From: Jatrophihabitans sp.
Lineage (GTDB): Bacteria > Actinomycetota > Actinomycetes > Mycobacteriales > Jatrophihabitantaceae
DNA: 5,843 nt
Direction of reading: 5' to 3'
Assembly (NCBI GenBank): GCA_004299665.1
Contig: SCQZ01000099.1
Span: 1-5,843 of the forward strand
Shown here one piece after another: positions 1 to 5,515 of the stretch. The position numbers were made by a program, and so were the translations under genes. The notes beneath the pieces are model-generated. The model ran no database searches. It saw only the letters and a program-made list of their open reading frames with translations, and was not told the DNA's origin. The stretch's first letter is position 1. Every line of letters begins with the position of its first letter.

Positions 1-1242
1 GAGGGCACGATCGGGCACCGGTTCTACGCGGGCTGCCAGAACATCGACACCGTCGAGCGGCTGGCCGCCGACCATGCCCGGGCCCTGTTCGGCACGCCGC
101 ACGCGTACGTCCAGCCGCACAGCGGCATCGACGCCAACCTGGTCGCCTTCTGGGCGATCCTCGCCCAGCGCATCGAGTCGCCGGCGCTGGCCGAGGCCGG
201 CGTGAAGCACGTCAACGACCTGTCGGAGGCCGACTGGGAACGGCTGCGCGCGGCCCTGGGCAACCAGCGGGCGCTGGGGATGTCGTTGGACGCGGGCGGG
301 CACCTCACGCACGGCTTCCGGCCCAACATCAGCGGCAAGATGTTCTCCCAGTCCTCGTACGGCACCGATCCCGGGACGGGGCTGCTGGACTACGACGAGG
401 TCGCGGCGAAGGCCCGCGAGTTCCGGCCGCTGGTGCTCATCGCGGGCTACTCGGCCTATCCGCGGCGGGTGGACTTCGCCAGGATGCGCGAGATCGCCGA
501 CGAGGTCGGGGCCACCCTCATGGTCGACATGGCCCACTTCGCCGGGCTGGTCGCGGGCAAGGTCTTCACCGGCGACGAGGACCCGGTGCCGTACGCGCAC
601 GTCACCACCACCACCACGCACAAGTCGCTGCGCGGGCCGCGCGGGGGGCTGGTGCTGTGTCAGCCGGAGTACGCCGATTCCGTCGACCGCGGCTGCCCGA
701 TGGTCCTGGGCGGGCCGCTCGGGCACGTGATGGCCGCCAAGGCGGTGGCGCTGGCGGAGGCCCGCCGCCCGGAGTTCGCGACCTATGCGCAGGCCGTCGC
801 CGACAACGCGCACGTACTCGCCGACGGGCTCATGCGGCGCGGGGCGCGGCTGGTCACCGGCGGGACCGACAACCACCTGTGCCTGCTGGACGTCTCGACG
901 TTCGGCCTGACCGGCCGCCAGGCCGAGTCCGCGCTGCTGGACTCCGGGATCGTCACCAACCGCAACTCGATCCCGCGTGACCCGAACGGCGCGTGGTACA
1001 CCTCCGGCGTCCGCATCGGCACGCCCGCGCTGACGTCGCGGGGCTTCGGCGCCGACGAGTTCGACCGCGTCGCCGAACTGATCGTGGACGTGCTGTCGGC
1101 CACGACGCCGGCGGCGGCGGCCGGTGGCGGTCCGGGCAAGGCCAAGTACGTCATCGCCGACGGCGTCGCCGACAAGACCAACGCGGCGGCCGGCGAGCTG
1201 CTCGCCGCCAACCCGCTCTACCCCGGGCTCGACCTGGGCTGA
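1..1242 (+). CDS. glyA: Serine hydroxymethyltransferase, long actinobacterial form (5' end missing)
   Basis: PLP enzyme that interconverts serine and glycine while moving a one-carbon unit to or from tetrahydrofolate in the cytosol. The frame is open from base 1 to the TGA at 1240-1242 (413 codons). The first visible residues (EGTIGHRFYAGCQN) match the active-site loop that follows YAEG in this family, so roughly 60-75 N-terminal residues lie upstream. Counting from the first visible residue: S151 in GYSAYP, D176 and H179 in DMAHFAGLVA, the PLP-binding K208 in TTTTTHKSLRGPRGG, and R338 in SGVRIGTPA, the carboxylate-binding arginine. About 30 extra residues lie between NLVAFWAIL and GMSLDAGGHLTHG (about residues 55-92) compared with E. 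coli GlyA. From memory, Streptomyces GlyA of about 480 aa has the same insert, so this is a lineage variant and not damage. Ser follows the PLP lysine where E. coli has Thr. Neighbour: it converges on the RDD gene with 7 bp between stops. Confidence 0.96.
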   Translation, partial: EGTIGHRFYAGCQNIDTVERLAADHARALFGTPHAYVQPHSGIDANLVAFWAILAQRIESPALAEAGVKHVNDLSEADWERLRAALGNQRALGMSLDAGGHLTHGFRPNISGKMFSQSSYGTDPGTGLLDYDEVAAKAREFRPLVLIAGYSAYPRRVDFARMREIADEVGATLMVDMAHFAGLVAGKVFTGDEDPVPYAHVTTTTTHKSLRGPRGGLVLCQPEYADSVDRGCPMVLGGPLGHVMAAKAVALAEARRPEFATYAQAVADNAHVLADGLMRRGARLVTGGTDNHLCLLDVSTFGLTGRQAESALLDSGIVTNRNSIPRDPNGAWYTSGVRIGTPALTSRGFGADEFDRVAELIVDVLSATTPAAAAGGGPGKAKYVIADGVADKTNAAAGELLAANPLYPGLDLG

Positions 1243-1259
1243 GGACCGCTCAGCCCAGG
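1233..1259. terminator. Bidirectional hairpin terminator holding both convergent stop codons
   Basis: A perfect inverted repeat: left arm CCTGGGCTGAG (1233-1243), loop GACCG (1244-1248), right arm CTCAGCCCAGG (1249-1259). The glyA TGA (1240-1242) sits in the left arm and the RDD-gene TGA (1250-1252 on the - strand) in the right arm. The symmetry makes both proteins end in Leu-Gly. There is no T-tract on either side, so it would act as a U-less hairpin of the kind common in actinomycetes. The pairing is seen directly; termination is inferred. Confidence 0.8.
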
Positions 1260-1966
1260 ACCTTCCCGGGGTCGTGCAGCACCACGGTGCCGCCGACGAG
1301 GTCGTGCAGGCTCTGCCGTTTCGCGCTGGTGCAGAACAGCACGAACGAGGTGATCTCGGTGATGAGGCTCAAGATGCCGTCGACGATGCGCCCGACGACC
1401 TCCCGCAGCGCCATGCGCCAGAAGCCGGGGACGGTGTGGGTGTCCGGCTGGTAGCACCGCATCCCGAGCACCTGCAGCGCGGGGGTGGTGCCCCTCCCCC
1501 ACACGATCAGGCCCCACACGACGTAGCCGATCCCCAGCGTGACGATCGCCAGCGGGATCGCCAGGAAGTAGGCGCCGATGCGACGGCCCACCGATGCCAA
1601 CTGGGTGCCCGGCGGCAGGTACAGGCCGCTGGCCTGGTCCAGGACCAGCCCGCCCGGGCCCACCTGGGGCGCCGTCATCGGCGGCGGTGCGGGCGGGTAC
1701 CCGCCGTACGTCCCGCTCGCCGTGGGCGGCGGGTACGTGCCGTACGTCCCGGCGCCGGCCGGCGGCGGATAGGTGCCGTACGACCCGGCCGCGGGGGGCG
1801 GCGGGTAGGTGCCGTACGTCCCGGCGTCAGCCGGCGGCGGGTACGACGGGGCGGGCGGCGGGTACGGCGCGCCGGACGGTGCGGCGGGCGCCGGGGGCGC
1901 GGGCGGGGTGGCCGGCTGCGGGTCGGGATCGCTCTGGCCGCCCGGCGGCTGCGTGGGACCGGTCAT
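1250..1966 (-). CDS. RDD-domain membrane protein with Pro/Tyr-rich repeat N-terminus
   Basis: 238 aa; function unknown. Residues 1-100 are low complexity, rich in Pro, Ala, Gly and Tyr, with four tandem 12-residue repeats at 46-93 (pattern xAxGTYGTYPPP). Residues about 124-232 form an RDD-family domain: LASVGRRIGAYFLAI opens the first membrane segment (about 131-155), TPALQVLGMR follows in the usual loop position, a second hydrophobic stretch spans about 193-213, and QSLHDLVGGTVVL is the typical RDD ending (R/Q-x-LHD-x2-xxT). The Asp expected in the first helix of the RDD signature is not visible. The arrangement of a proline-rich tail plus RDD domain resembles the mycobacterial proline-rich antigen Pra (Rv1078); this is an architectural likeness from memory, not a claim of orthology. 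There is no signal peptide, so the tail is probably cytoplasmic. It lies 89 bp downstream of the ArsC-like gene on the same strand, with its own candidate promoter. Start: ATG at 1964-1966 with no Shine-Dalgarno. Confidence 0.85.
   Translation of the reverse strand: MTGPTQPPGGQSDPDPQPATPPAPPAPAAPSGAPYPPPAPSYPPPADAGTYGTYPPPPAAGSYGTYPPPAGAGTYGTYPPPTASGTYGGYPPAPPPMTAPQVGPGGLVLDQASGLYLPPGTQLASVGRRIGAYFLAIPLAIVTLGIGYVVWGLIVWGRGTTPALQVLGMRCYQPDTHTVPGFWRMALREVVGRIVDGILSLITEITSFVLFCTSAKRQSLHDLVGGTVVLHDPGKVLG
1688..1831 (-). repeat. Four tandem 36-bp coding repeats (12-aa units) in the RDD protein
   Basis: In-frame units at 1831-1796, 1795-1760, 1759-1724 and 1723-1688 encode ADAGTYGTYPPP, PAAGSYGTYPPP, AGAGTYGTYPPP and TASGTYGGYPPA. 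The Gly-(Thr/Ser)-Tyr-Gly-(Thr/Gly)-Tyr-Pro-Pro core is kept in all four. The period is an exact multiple of three, so copy number could change without shifting the frame. Confidence 0.9.
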
Positions 1967-1973
1967 GGCTCAG

Positions 1974-1979
1974 ATTGTT
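1974..1979 (-). promoter_or_regulatory. Candidate -10 element for a leaderless RDD mRNA
   Basis: On the - strand AACAAT is followed by 7 nt (CTGAGCC) and the ATG of the RDD gene. It matches the loose actinobacterial WANNNT hexamer, with A instead of T at position 1. It lies in a short A/T-rich patch within very GC-rich DNA. No Shine-Dalgarno is present. The spacing would place the transcript start at or next to the ATG. Confidence 0.45.
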
Positions 1980-2020
1980 CCAGCGCCGACCCGCGACGCA
2001 AGGCAGGCGCGCTCCGGCCG

Positions 2021-2043
2021 GCCGGGCACGTCGCCGGCCCGGC
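2021..2043 (-). terminator. Possible hairpin after the ArsC-like gene
   Basis: GCCGGGC (2021-2027) and GCCCGGC (2037-2043) can pair as a 7-bp GC-only stem around a 9-nt loop, just past the stop of the ArsC-like gene on the - strand. The surroundings contain many overlapping CCGGCC palindromes, so alternative folds exist and the call is weak. No T-tract follows. Confidence 0.3.
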
Positions 2044-2055
2044 TCACCGGCCGGC

Positions 2056-2415
2056 TCATCGGCCCAGGACGGACCGGACGGCCTCCGGTGAGCGGGCGAC
2101 CACGGTGGCGCCGTCGTCCGCGGTGATGATCGGCCGCTGGATCAGCCTGGGGTGCGCGGCGAGCGCGTCGATCCACCGGGCCCGGTTCGCGGCGTCGCGC
2201 GGCCAGGACGCCACGCCCAGGTCCTTCGCGTCCGGCTCGCCGGTGCGGGTGATGTCCCACGGCTGCAGCCCGAGCCGTGCCAGGACCGCCTCGATCTCGG
2301 ACGCGTCGGGCGGGTCCTCGAGGTAGCGCCGGACGGTGTAGCCGACCCCGGCCTCGTCCAGGATCGACAGCGCGCTGCGGCACTTGGAACAGGCCGGGTT
2401 CACCCAGATCTCCAC
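2056..2415 (-). CDS. ArsC/Spx-family thioredoxin-fold protein (putative arsenate reductase-like)
   Basis: 119 aa, close to the normal length for the family. The N-terminus MEIWVNPACSKCRSAL has the ArsC active-site loop; C9 aligns with catalytic Cys12 of E. coli ArsC (NPACGTSR). Here a second cysteine, C12, makes a CxxC pair as in Spx-type proteins. Three arginines that bind oxyanion in E. coli ArsC (R60, R94, R107) have counterparts at R57 (ITRTGE), R94 (IQRPI) and R108 (VARSPE). That fits arsenate reductase chemistry, but arsenic genes (arsB, acr3, arsR) are absent from the window and many actinobacterial members with this name have no shown activity. A general thiol-redox role is equally possible. 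The start is GTG at 2415, chosen because it gives the usual family N-terminus. No Shine-Dalgarno is seen; a -10-like CAGACT lies 7 nt upstream. It is divergent from gnd. Confidence 0.87.
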   Translation of the reverse strand: MEIWVNPACSKCRSALSILDEAGVGYTVRRYLEDPPDASEIEAVLARLGLQPWDITRTGEPDAKDLGVASWPRDAANRARWIDALAAHPRLIQRPIITADDGATVVARSPEAVRSVLGR

Positions 2416-2422
2416 GCGGGCG

Positions 2423-2428
2423 AGTCTG
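2423..2428 (-). promoter_or_regulatory. Candidate -10 element for a leaderless ArsC-like mRNA
   Basis: On the - strand CAGACT precedes the GTG start by 7 nt (CGCCCGC). It fits the ANNNT core of the actinobacterial -10 motif, with C instead of T at the first position. No Shine-Dalgarno lies between it and the start, so the transcript probably begins at the start codon. Confidence 0.45.
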
Positions 2429-2479
2429 CCAGGTGGTCCACCCGGCGCAGGCTCGCGGCGGCGGCCCCGGCGCCTTTCG

Positions 2480-2485
2480 TAGGGT
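2480..2485 (+). promoter_or_regulatory. Candidate -10 element for a leaderless gnd mRNA
   Basis: TAGGGT fits the actinobacterial TANNNT -10 consensus and stands 7 nt before the gnd ATG at 2493, placing the expected transcript start at the start codon. The alternative is that AGGGTGG (2481-2487) is a weak Shine-Dalgarno for a longer transcript. I see no convincing -35. The divergent candidate -10 of the ArsC-like gene is only 51 bp away, so the two promoters would be back to back in the 77-bp gap. Confidence 0.5.
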
Positions 2486-2492
2486 GGCCCCC

Positions 2493-3938
2493 ATGACCTC
2501 CGAGACGCTCGCCGATATCGGCGTGACCGGTCTTGCGGTGATGGGCCGCAACCTGGCGCGCAACCTCGCCCGGCACGGCCACGCCGTCGCGCTGCACAAC
2601 CGCTCGCCCGAGCGCACCCGCAGCCTCGTGACGCAGCACGGCGCCGAGGGGACCTTCGTCGCGAGCGAGTCGCTGGCGGGATTCGTCGCCTCGCTGCGAC
2701 GGCCCCGGGCGGTGATCGTCATGGTGCAGGCGGGTGCACCGACGGACGCGGTCATCGACGAACTCGTCCCGCTGCTCGACCCGGACGACATCGTCGTCGA
2801 CTGCGGCAACGCCCACTTCGCCGACACCCGCAGGCGGGAGGCGGCGCTGCGCGCACGCGGGCTGCACTTCGTCGGCTGCGGTGTCTCCGGCGGCGAGGAG
2901 GGGGCGCTGCTCGGCCCGTCGATCATGCCCGGCGGATCCGCGCAGTCCTACGCCAGGCTCGGGCCGATCTTCGAGTCGATCGCCGCGCAGGTGGAGGGGA
3001 CGCCGTGCTGCGTGCACGTCGGGGCCGACGGCGCGGGGCACTTCGTCAAGATGGTCCACAACGGCATCGAGTACGCGGACATGCAACTGATCGGCGAGGC
3101 GTACGACCTGTTGCGCGCCGGCCTGGGCGCGACCCCCGCGGAGTTGGCCGGCACCTTCCGCGACTGGAACGAGGGCGACCTCGAGTCGTTCCTCATCGAG
3201 ATCACCGCCGACGTGCTGGACCAGGTCGACACCGCGACCGGCCGGCCGTTCGTCGACGTCGTCCTGGACCAGGCCGAGCAGAAGGGCACCGGCCGCTGGA
3301 CGGTGCAGACCGCGCTGGACCTCGGTGTTCCCATCACCGGCATCGCCGAGGCGACCTTCGCCCGGTCGCTTTCAGGTCAGGCCGAACAACGCTCGGCCGC
3401 CCGCAACACATTCGGCTCGGATGTCGCACCACCGCTGACTACCGAGGATCGCGACGCCTTCGTCGACGACGTCCGCCGCGCCCTGTACGCCTCCAAGGTC
3501 GTCGCGTACGCCCAGGGGTTCGACCTGATCACCGCCGGCTCGTCCGAGTACGGCTGGGACGTCGACCGCGGCGCGATGGCGACGATCTGGCGGGGCGGGT
3601 GCATCATCCGCGCGCGGTTCCTGGACCGCATCCGGGAGGCATACGCCGCCGATCCCGAGCTGCCGAGCCTGCTCGTCGCGCCGTACTTCGCGCAGGCGGT
3701 GCGCTCGGGGGTGCTGTCCTGGCGCCGCGTGGTCTCGCGTGCCGCGCTGGCGGGCATCCCGACGCCGGCCTTCGCCTCGTCGCTGTCGTACTACGACGCG
3801 CTGCGGGCGGGGCGGCTCCCGGCGGCGCTGCTGCAGGGGTTGCGGGACAACTTCGGCGCCCACACCTACCGGCGGGTGGACCGCGACGGCAGCTTCCACG
3901 TCGAGTGGGCCGGTGACCGCCGGGAGCACCCCGCCTGA
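2493..3938 (+). CDS. gnd: 6-phosphogluconate dehydrogenase, decarboxylating (NADP-type)
   Basis: 481 aa, the usual length of the long homodimeric form. It oxidatively decarboxylates 6-phosphogluconate to ribulose 5-phosphate with production of NADPH and CO2, in the cytosolic oxidative pentose phosphate pathway. The Rossmann motif GVTGLAVMGRNLA is at residues 10-22; NRS at 36-38 follows strand beta-2 and fits NADP preference. GCGVSGGEEGALLGPSIMPGG (128-148) is the substrate-binding segment. HFVKMVHNGIEY (183-194) carries the catalytic K186 and E193. DQAEQKGTGRWT (259-270) is the family signature, with Glu where the classical pattern has Gly/Ala, as I recall in other actinobacteria. GAHTYRRVDRDG (455-466) opens the C-terminal tail. 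The frame is open upstream to 2277, but the ATG at 2493 gives the normal N-terminus and sits behind a -10-like hexamer. A variable stretch at residues 292-321 has unusual codon use. It is convergent with the MFS gene. Confidence 0.97.
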   Translation: MTSETLADIGVTGLAVMGRNLARNLARHGHAVALHNRSPERTRSLVTQHGAEGTFVASESLAGFVASLRRPRAVIVMVQAGAPTDAVIDELVPLLDPDDIVVDCGNAHFADTRRREAALRARGLHFVGCGVSGGEEGALLGPSIMPGGSAQSYARLGPIFESIAAQVEGTPCCVHVGADGAGHFVKMVHNGIEYADMQLIGEAYDLLRAGLGATPAELAGTFRDWNEGDLESFLIEITADVLDQVDTATGRPFVDVVLDQAEQKGTGRWTVQTALDLGVPITGIAEATFARSLSGQAEQRSAARNTFGSDVAPPLTTEDRDAFVDDVRRALYASKVVAYAQGFDLITAGSSEYGWDVDRGAMATIWRGGCIIRARFLDRIREAYAADPELPSLLVAPYFAQAVRSGVLSWRRVVSRAALAGIPTPAFASSLSYYDALRAGRLPAALLQGLRDNFGAHTYRRVDRDGSFHVEWAGDRREHPA

Positions 3939-3941
3939 CCG

Positions 3942-3955
3942 CGGCCTGACGGCCG
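3942..3955. terminator. Short hairpin between gnd and the MFS gene
   Basis: CGGCC (3942-3946), loop TGAC, GGCCG (3951-3955) lies in the 23-bp gap between the convergent stop codons. The 5-bp stem can be lengthened only by a G-T wobble, and no T-tract follows. Its position is right for a shared terminator, but the stem is short. Confidence 0.4.
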
Positions 3956-3961
3956 TCCCGA

Positions 3962-5266
3962 TCAGCTCGCCGGCGCGGCTGCCGGGTGCTCGCGGGCGAC
4001 GAGTATCAGCAACCCGGCCACGACGAAGGACACCGCCATCACCACGAAGGCGGTGCGGAACCCGTGCGCGGTCACCAGCCACCCCACCACCGCGGTCCAG
4101 ATCGCACCGACGCCGTAGGCGATCGCGAAGAACACCCCGAACACGGACCGGGAGTTGGCGCCCTGCGTCGCGTCCGCGAACAACGACTGCAGCAGCGGCG
4201 ACTCGGCGTACGCGAAGACGCCGACGAGCAGCCCCACGCCGGCCAGCGCCCACGTCGACGAGCCGACCGAGACGTAGCCGGCCAGGCACAGCGCCGCCAG
4301 CGGGTACACCGCCAGCAGGACGCGGCGCCGCCCGACCCGGTCCGCCAGCCACCCGGCGAAGGCCGGCCCCACGACGCTGCCGACCAGCACGACGGTGAAC
4401 AGAGCACCCGTGGTGACGCTGTCCAGGTGCCGGCCGTCGCTCAGGAACGCCGGGATGTAGGCCGTGAGCACGCCCAGGCCCCGCCCCGCCGCGGCCACCA
4501 CCCCGGCGGCCAGGATGGCCAGCACGGTCCGCCGGCGCAGCACCGACACGAGCGACACCGCGGCGGGCGGTGCCGCAACCGGCGGCGTCGCAACGGACGG
4601 TGCCGCAACGGACGGTGCCGCGGCCGGGCGCGCGGGATCCTCCATCCGCAGCCACAGCACCAGCGCGCCGAGCGCGATGCCGGGCACGAACACGCCCAGC
4701 GCCCAGCGCCACCCCCACGCGGCGTTCACGACGCCGGCGACCAGGGGAACGACAAGCGTCCCGATGCTGCCCCCGATCGTGTGCCACGACAGGGCGACGG
4801 AGCGCCGGTGCGGCACCCGGTCGGACAGGTAGGCGCTGCCCACCGGGTGCTGCGGCCACTGGACGATCGAGGCCAGGCAGCGGGCGAGCGCGAAGACGGC
4901 GAACACCGGCGCGAGCGCGGCCAGCAGCAACGTCGCGGCCAGCCCGATGTCCTGCCCGACCAGCAGCCAGCGGGCCGAGACGCGGCGCACCAGCCCGGCA
5001 AGGGCCTGCAGCAGCCCACCGACGACCCCTGCCGCCCCGAGGACGCCGCCGAGCAGCGCGTACGAGATGCCGAAGTGGGCGACCACGTACGGGTAGCTGA
5101 AGGCCAGCGACGCGGCGTAGAAGTGCTGCACCCCGTGCGCGAAGGACAGCAGCGCTATCTGGCCGCGCTCACCGCGACGCCACGGCGCCACGGACGCAGT
5201 GCTGCCGGCCCCGACCGCGTCCCGGTCGTCTGCCTGCGGCGCACCGGCGCGGACATCGGAGGTCAT
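3962..5266 (-). CDS. MFS transporter, possibly fosmidomycin-resistance (Fsr)-like
   Basis: 434 aa with about 12 hydrophobic segments in two groups of six: roughly 37-62, 68-92, 100-117, 119-137, 164-183, 187-206, then 248-272, 284-306, 314-333, 337-355, 376-398 and 404-424. The major-facilitator motif A is clear in the second half (GWLADRVGRRR, 305-315) but degenerate in the first half (LVRRVSARW). An N-terminal cytoplasmic tail of about 35 residues and an Ala/Pro linker at about 211-237 separate the recognisable parts. The HGVQHFY start of helix 1 and the GGSIGT segment in helix 5 remind me of Fsr-type exporters, but the substrate cannot be read from sequence. No metabolic gene sits with it in an operon. 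It is convergent with gnd and divergent from the ATPase. Start: ATG at 5264-5266, with no Shine-Dalgarno and a -10-like TAACGT 9 nt upstream. Confidence 0.88.
   Translation of the reverse strand: MTSDVRAGAPQADDRDAVGAGSTASVAPWRRGERGQIALLSFAHGVQHFYAASLAFSYPYVVAHFGISYALLGGVLGAAGVVGGLLQALAGLVRRVSARWLLVGQDIGLAATLLLAALAPVFAVFALARCLASIVQWPQHPVGSAYLSDRVPHRRSVALSWHTIGGSIGTLVVPLVAGVVNAAWGWRWALGVFVPGIALGALVLWLRMEDPARPAAAPSVAAPSVATPPVAAPPAAVSLVSVLRRRTVLAILAAGVVAAAGRGLGVLTAYIPAFLSDGRHLDSVTTGALFTVVLVGSVVGPAFAGWLADRVGRRRVLLAVYPLAALCLAGYVSVGSSTWALAGVGLLVGVFAYAESPLLQSLFADATQGANSRSVFGVFFAIAYGVGAIWTAVVGWLVTAHGFRTAFVVMAVSFVVAGLLILVAREHPAAAPAS
4569..4628 (-). repeat. 15-bp minisatellite encoding the central Ala/Pro linker of the MFS protein
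   Basis: Units at 4569-4583, 4584-4598, 4599-4613 and a decayed one at 4614-4628 follow GGTGCCGCAACGGAC on the + strand. On the coding strand they give APSVA, APSVA, TPPVA and APPAA, between the sixth and seventh membrane helices. The 15-bp period preserves the frame; the length of this cytoplasmic linker is likely variable between strains. Confidence 0.85.
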
Positions 5267-5273
5267 CGCCGAT

Positions 5274-5288
5274 TGACGTTACGCGTCA
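5274..5288. promoter_or_regulatory. Dyad TGACG-N5-CGTCA overlapping the MFS promoter (possible operator)
   Basis: TGACG (5274-5278) and CGTCA (5284-5288) are perfect inverted half-sites with a 5-bp centre (TTACG). On the - strand the dyad overlaps TAACGT (5276-5281), a TANNNT -10 candidate 9 nt upstream of the MFS ATG. A repressor bound here would block the promoter. No regulator gene is in the window, so the binding protein is unknown. Confidence 0.4.
5276..5281 (-). promoter_or_regulatory. Candidate -10 element of the MFS gene
   Basis: TAACGT on the - strand fits TANNNT. With 9 nt to the ATG, transcription would begin about 2 nt before the start codon, leaving no room for a Shine-Dalgarno, and none is visible. 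Confidence 0.4.
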
Positions 5289-5420
5289 GTGCGGGACGAC
5301 GGTGACCGGGCACCGGATGCGCGGCGCTCGACCCGGCACCGCGGGTCCCGGGGAGGCTGGGTGAGCGAGTTCCCGACGGGCATGGACCCGGCCTGATACG
5401 AGGTGCCGGAGGAGAGCTCA

Positions 5421-5512
5421 CCGCGGATCCGTGAGACAGCTGCCCGCGATTTCGCAGTTGCGACATCCGCGATTCCGCAGAACACTGTATCGCGAATCTG
5501 TGGAACAGGAGC
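5421..5512 (+). repeat. Four degenerate 23-bp-period repeats (iteron-like) before the ATPase
   Basis: A 14-bp core recurs at exactly 23-bp steps: CCGCGGATCCGTGA (5421), CCGCGATTTCGCAG (5444), CCGCGATTCCGCAG (5467), TCGCGAATCTGTGG (5490). Columns 2-5 (CGCG), 8 (T) and 11 (G) are invariant; copies 2 and 3 agree at 13 of 14. Over the full 23 bp the first and last copies agree at 16 positions by hand count. A weaker fifth unit may start at 5398. The core contains a GCGA-TT-TCGC dyad in the second copy. The step is close to two helical turns, as expected for protein binding on one DNA face. The last unit runs into the ATPase Shine-Dalgarno. The role as an operator is inferred. Confidence 0.6.
5507..5511 (+). 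promoter_or_regulatory. Shine-Dalgarno of the ATPase gene
   Basis: AGGAG lies 4 nt before the ATG at 5516, slightly close but strong. It decides the start: the frame is open back to a TGA at 5432 with no ATG, GTG or TTG codon between. It is the only clear Shine-Dalgarno at a gene start in the window. Confidence 0.7.
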
Positions 5513-5515
5513 AGG

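Larger units (their letters stand above)
5267..5515. other. Divergent intergenic region, no gene recognised
   Basis: 249 bp between the MFS start (- strand) and the ATPase start (+ strand). The left edge has a dyad and a -10-like hexamer for the MFS gene. From about 5290 to 5397 I see nothing I can identify: no tRNA-like T-loop and no plausible small gene. The right half (5421-5512) holds a phased degenerate repeat and the ATPase Shine-Dalgarno. Short open frames cross the region on both strands, but none has family-like sequence or a convincing start. Confidence 0.7.

Noticed and set aside
1..1242. The SHMT insert at about residues 55-92 as a mobile or intein-like insertion
   Set aside because: From memory the same segment (ESPAL..AGV..VNDL..ADW) occurs in Streptomyces GlyA, so it is an ordinary lineage feature.
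1124..2326. A 400-codon + strand frame across the RDD and ArsC-like genes
   Set aside because: Arg/Gly-rich shadow of the repeat region; the - strand frames show real domains.
2277..2492. Upstream extension of the gnd reading frame
   Set aside because: It would add 72 Arg/Pro-rich residues before the Rossmann fold and overlap the ArsC-like gene. The ATG at 2493 gives the family's normal N-terminus and has a promoter-like hexamer at leaderless spacing.
3372..4859. A 495-codon open frame on the - strand across gnd and the MFS gene
   Set aside because: It overlaps two well-supported genes and its translation is low-complexity Arg/Ala/Gly without family features.
3986..5305. A 439-codon open frame on the + strand, antisense to the MFS gene
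   Set aside because: Its product is Arg/Gln/His/Pro-rich with no recognisable motif, as expected for an open antisense frame in very GC-rich DNA. The opposite strand encodes a clear 12-helix transporter.
5421..5512. CRISPR array
   Set aside because: The repeats are short (14-bp core), degenerate and separated by only 9 bp, so there is no room for spacers, and no cas gene is visible.
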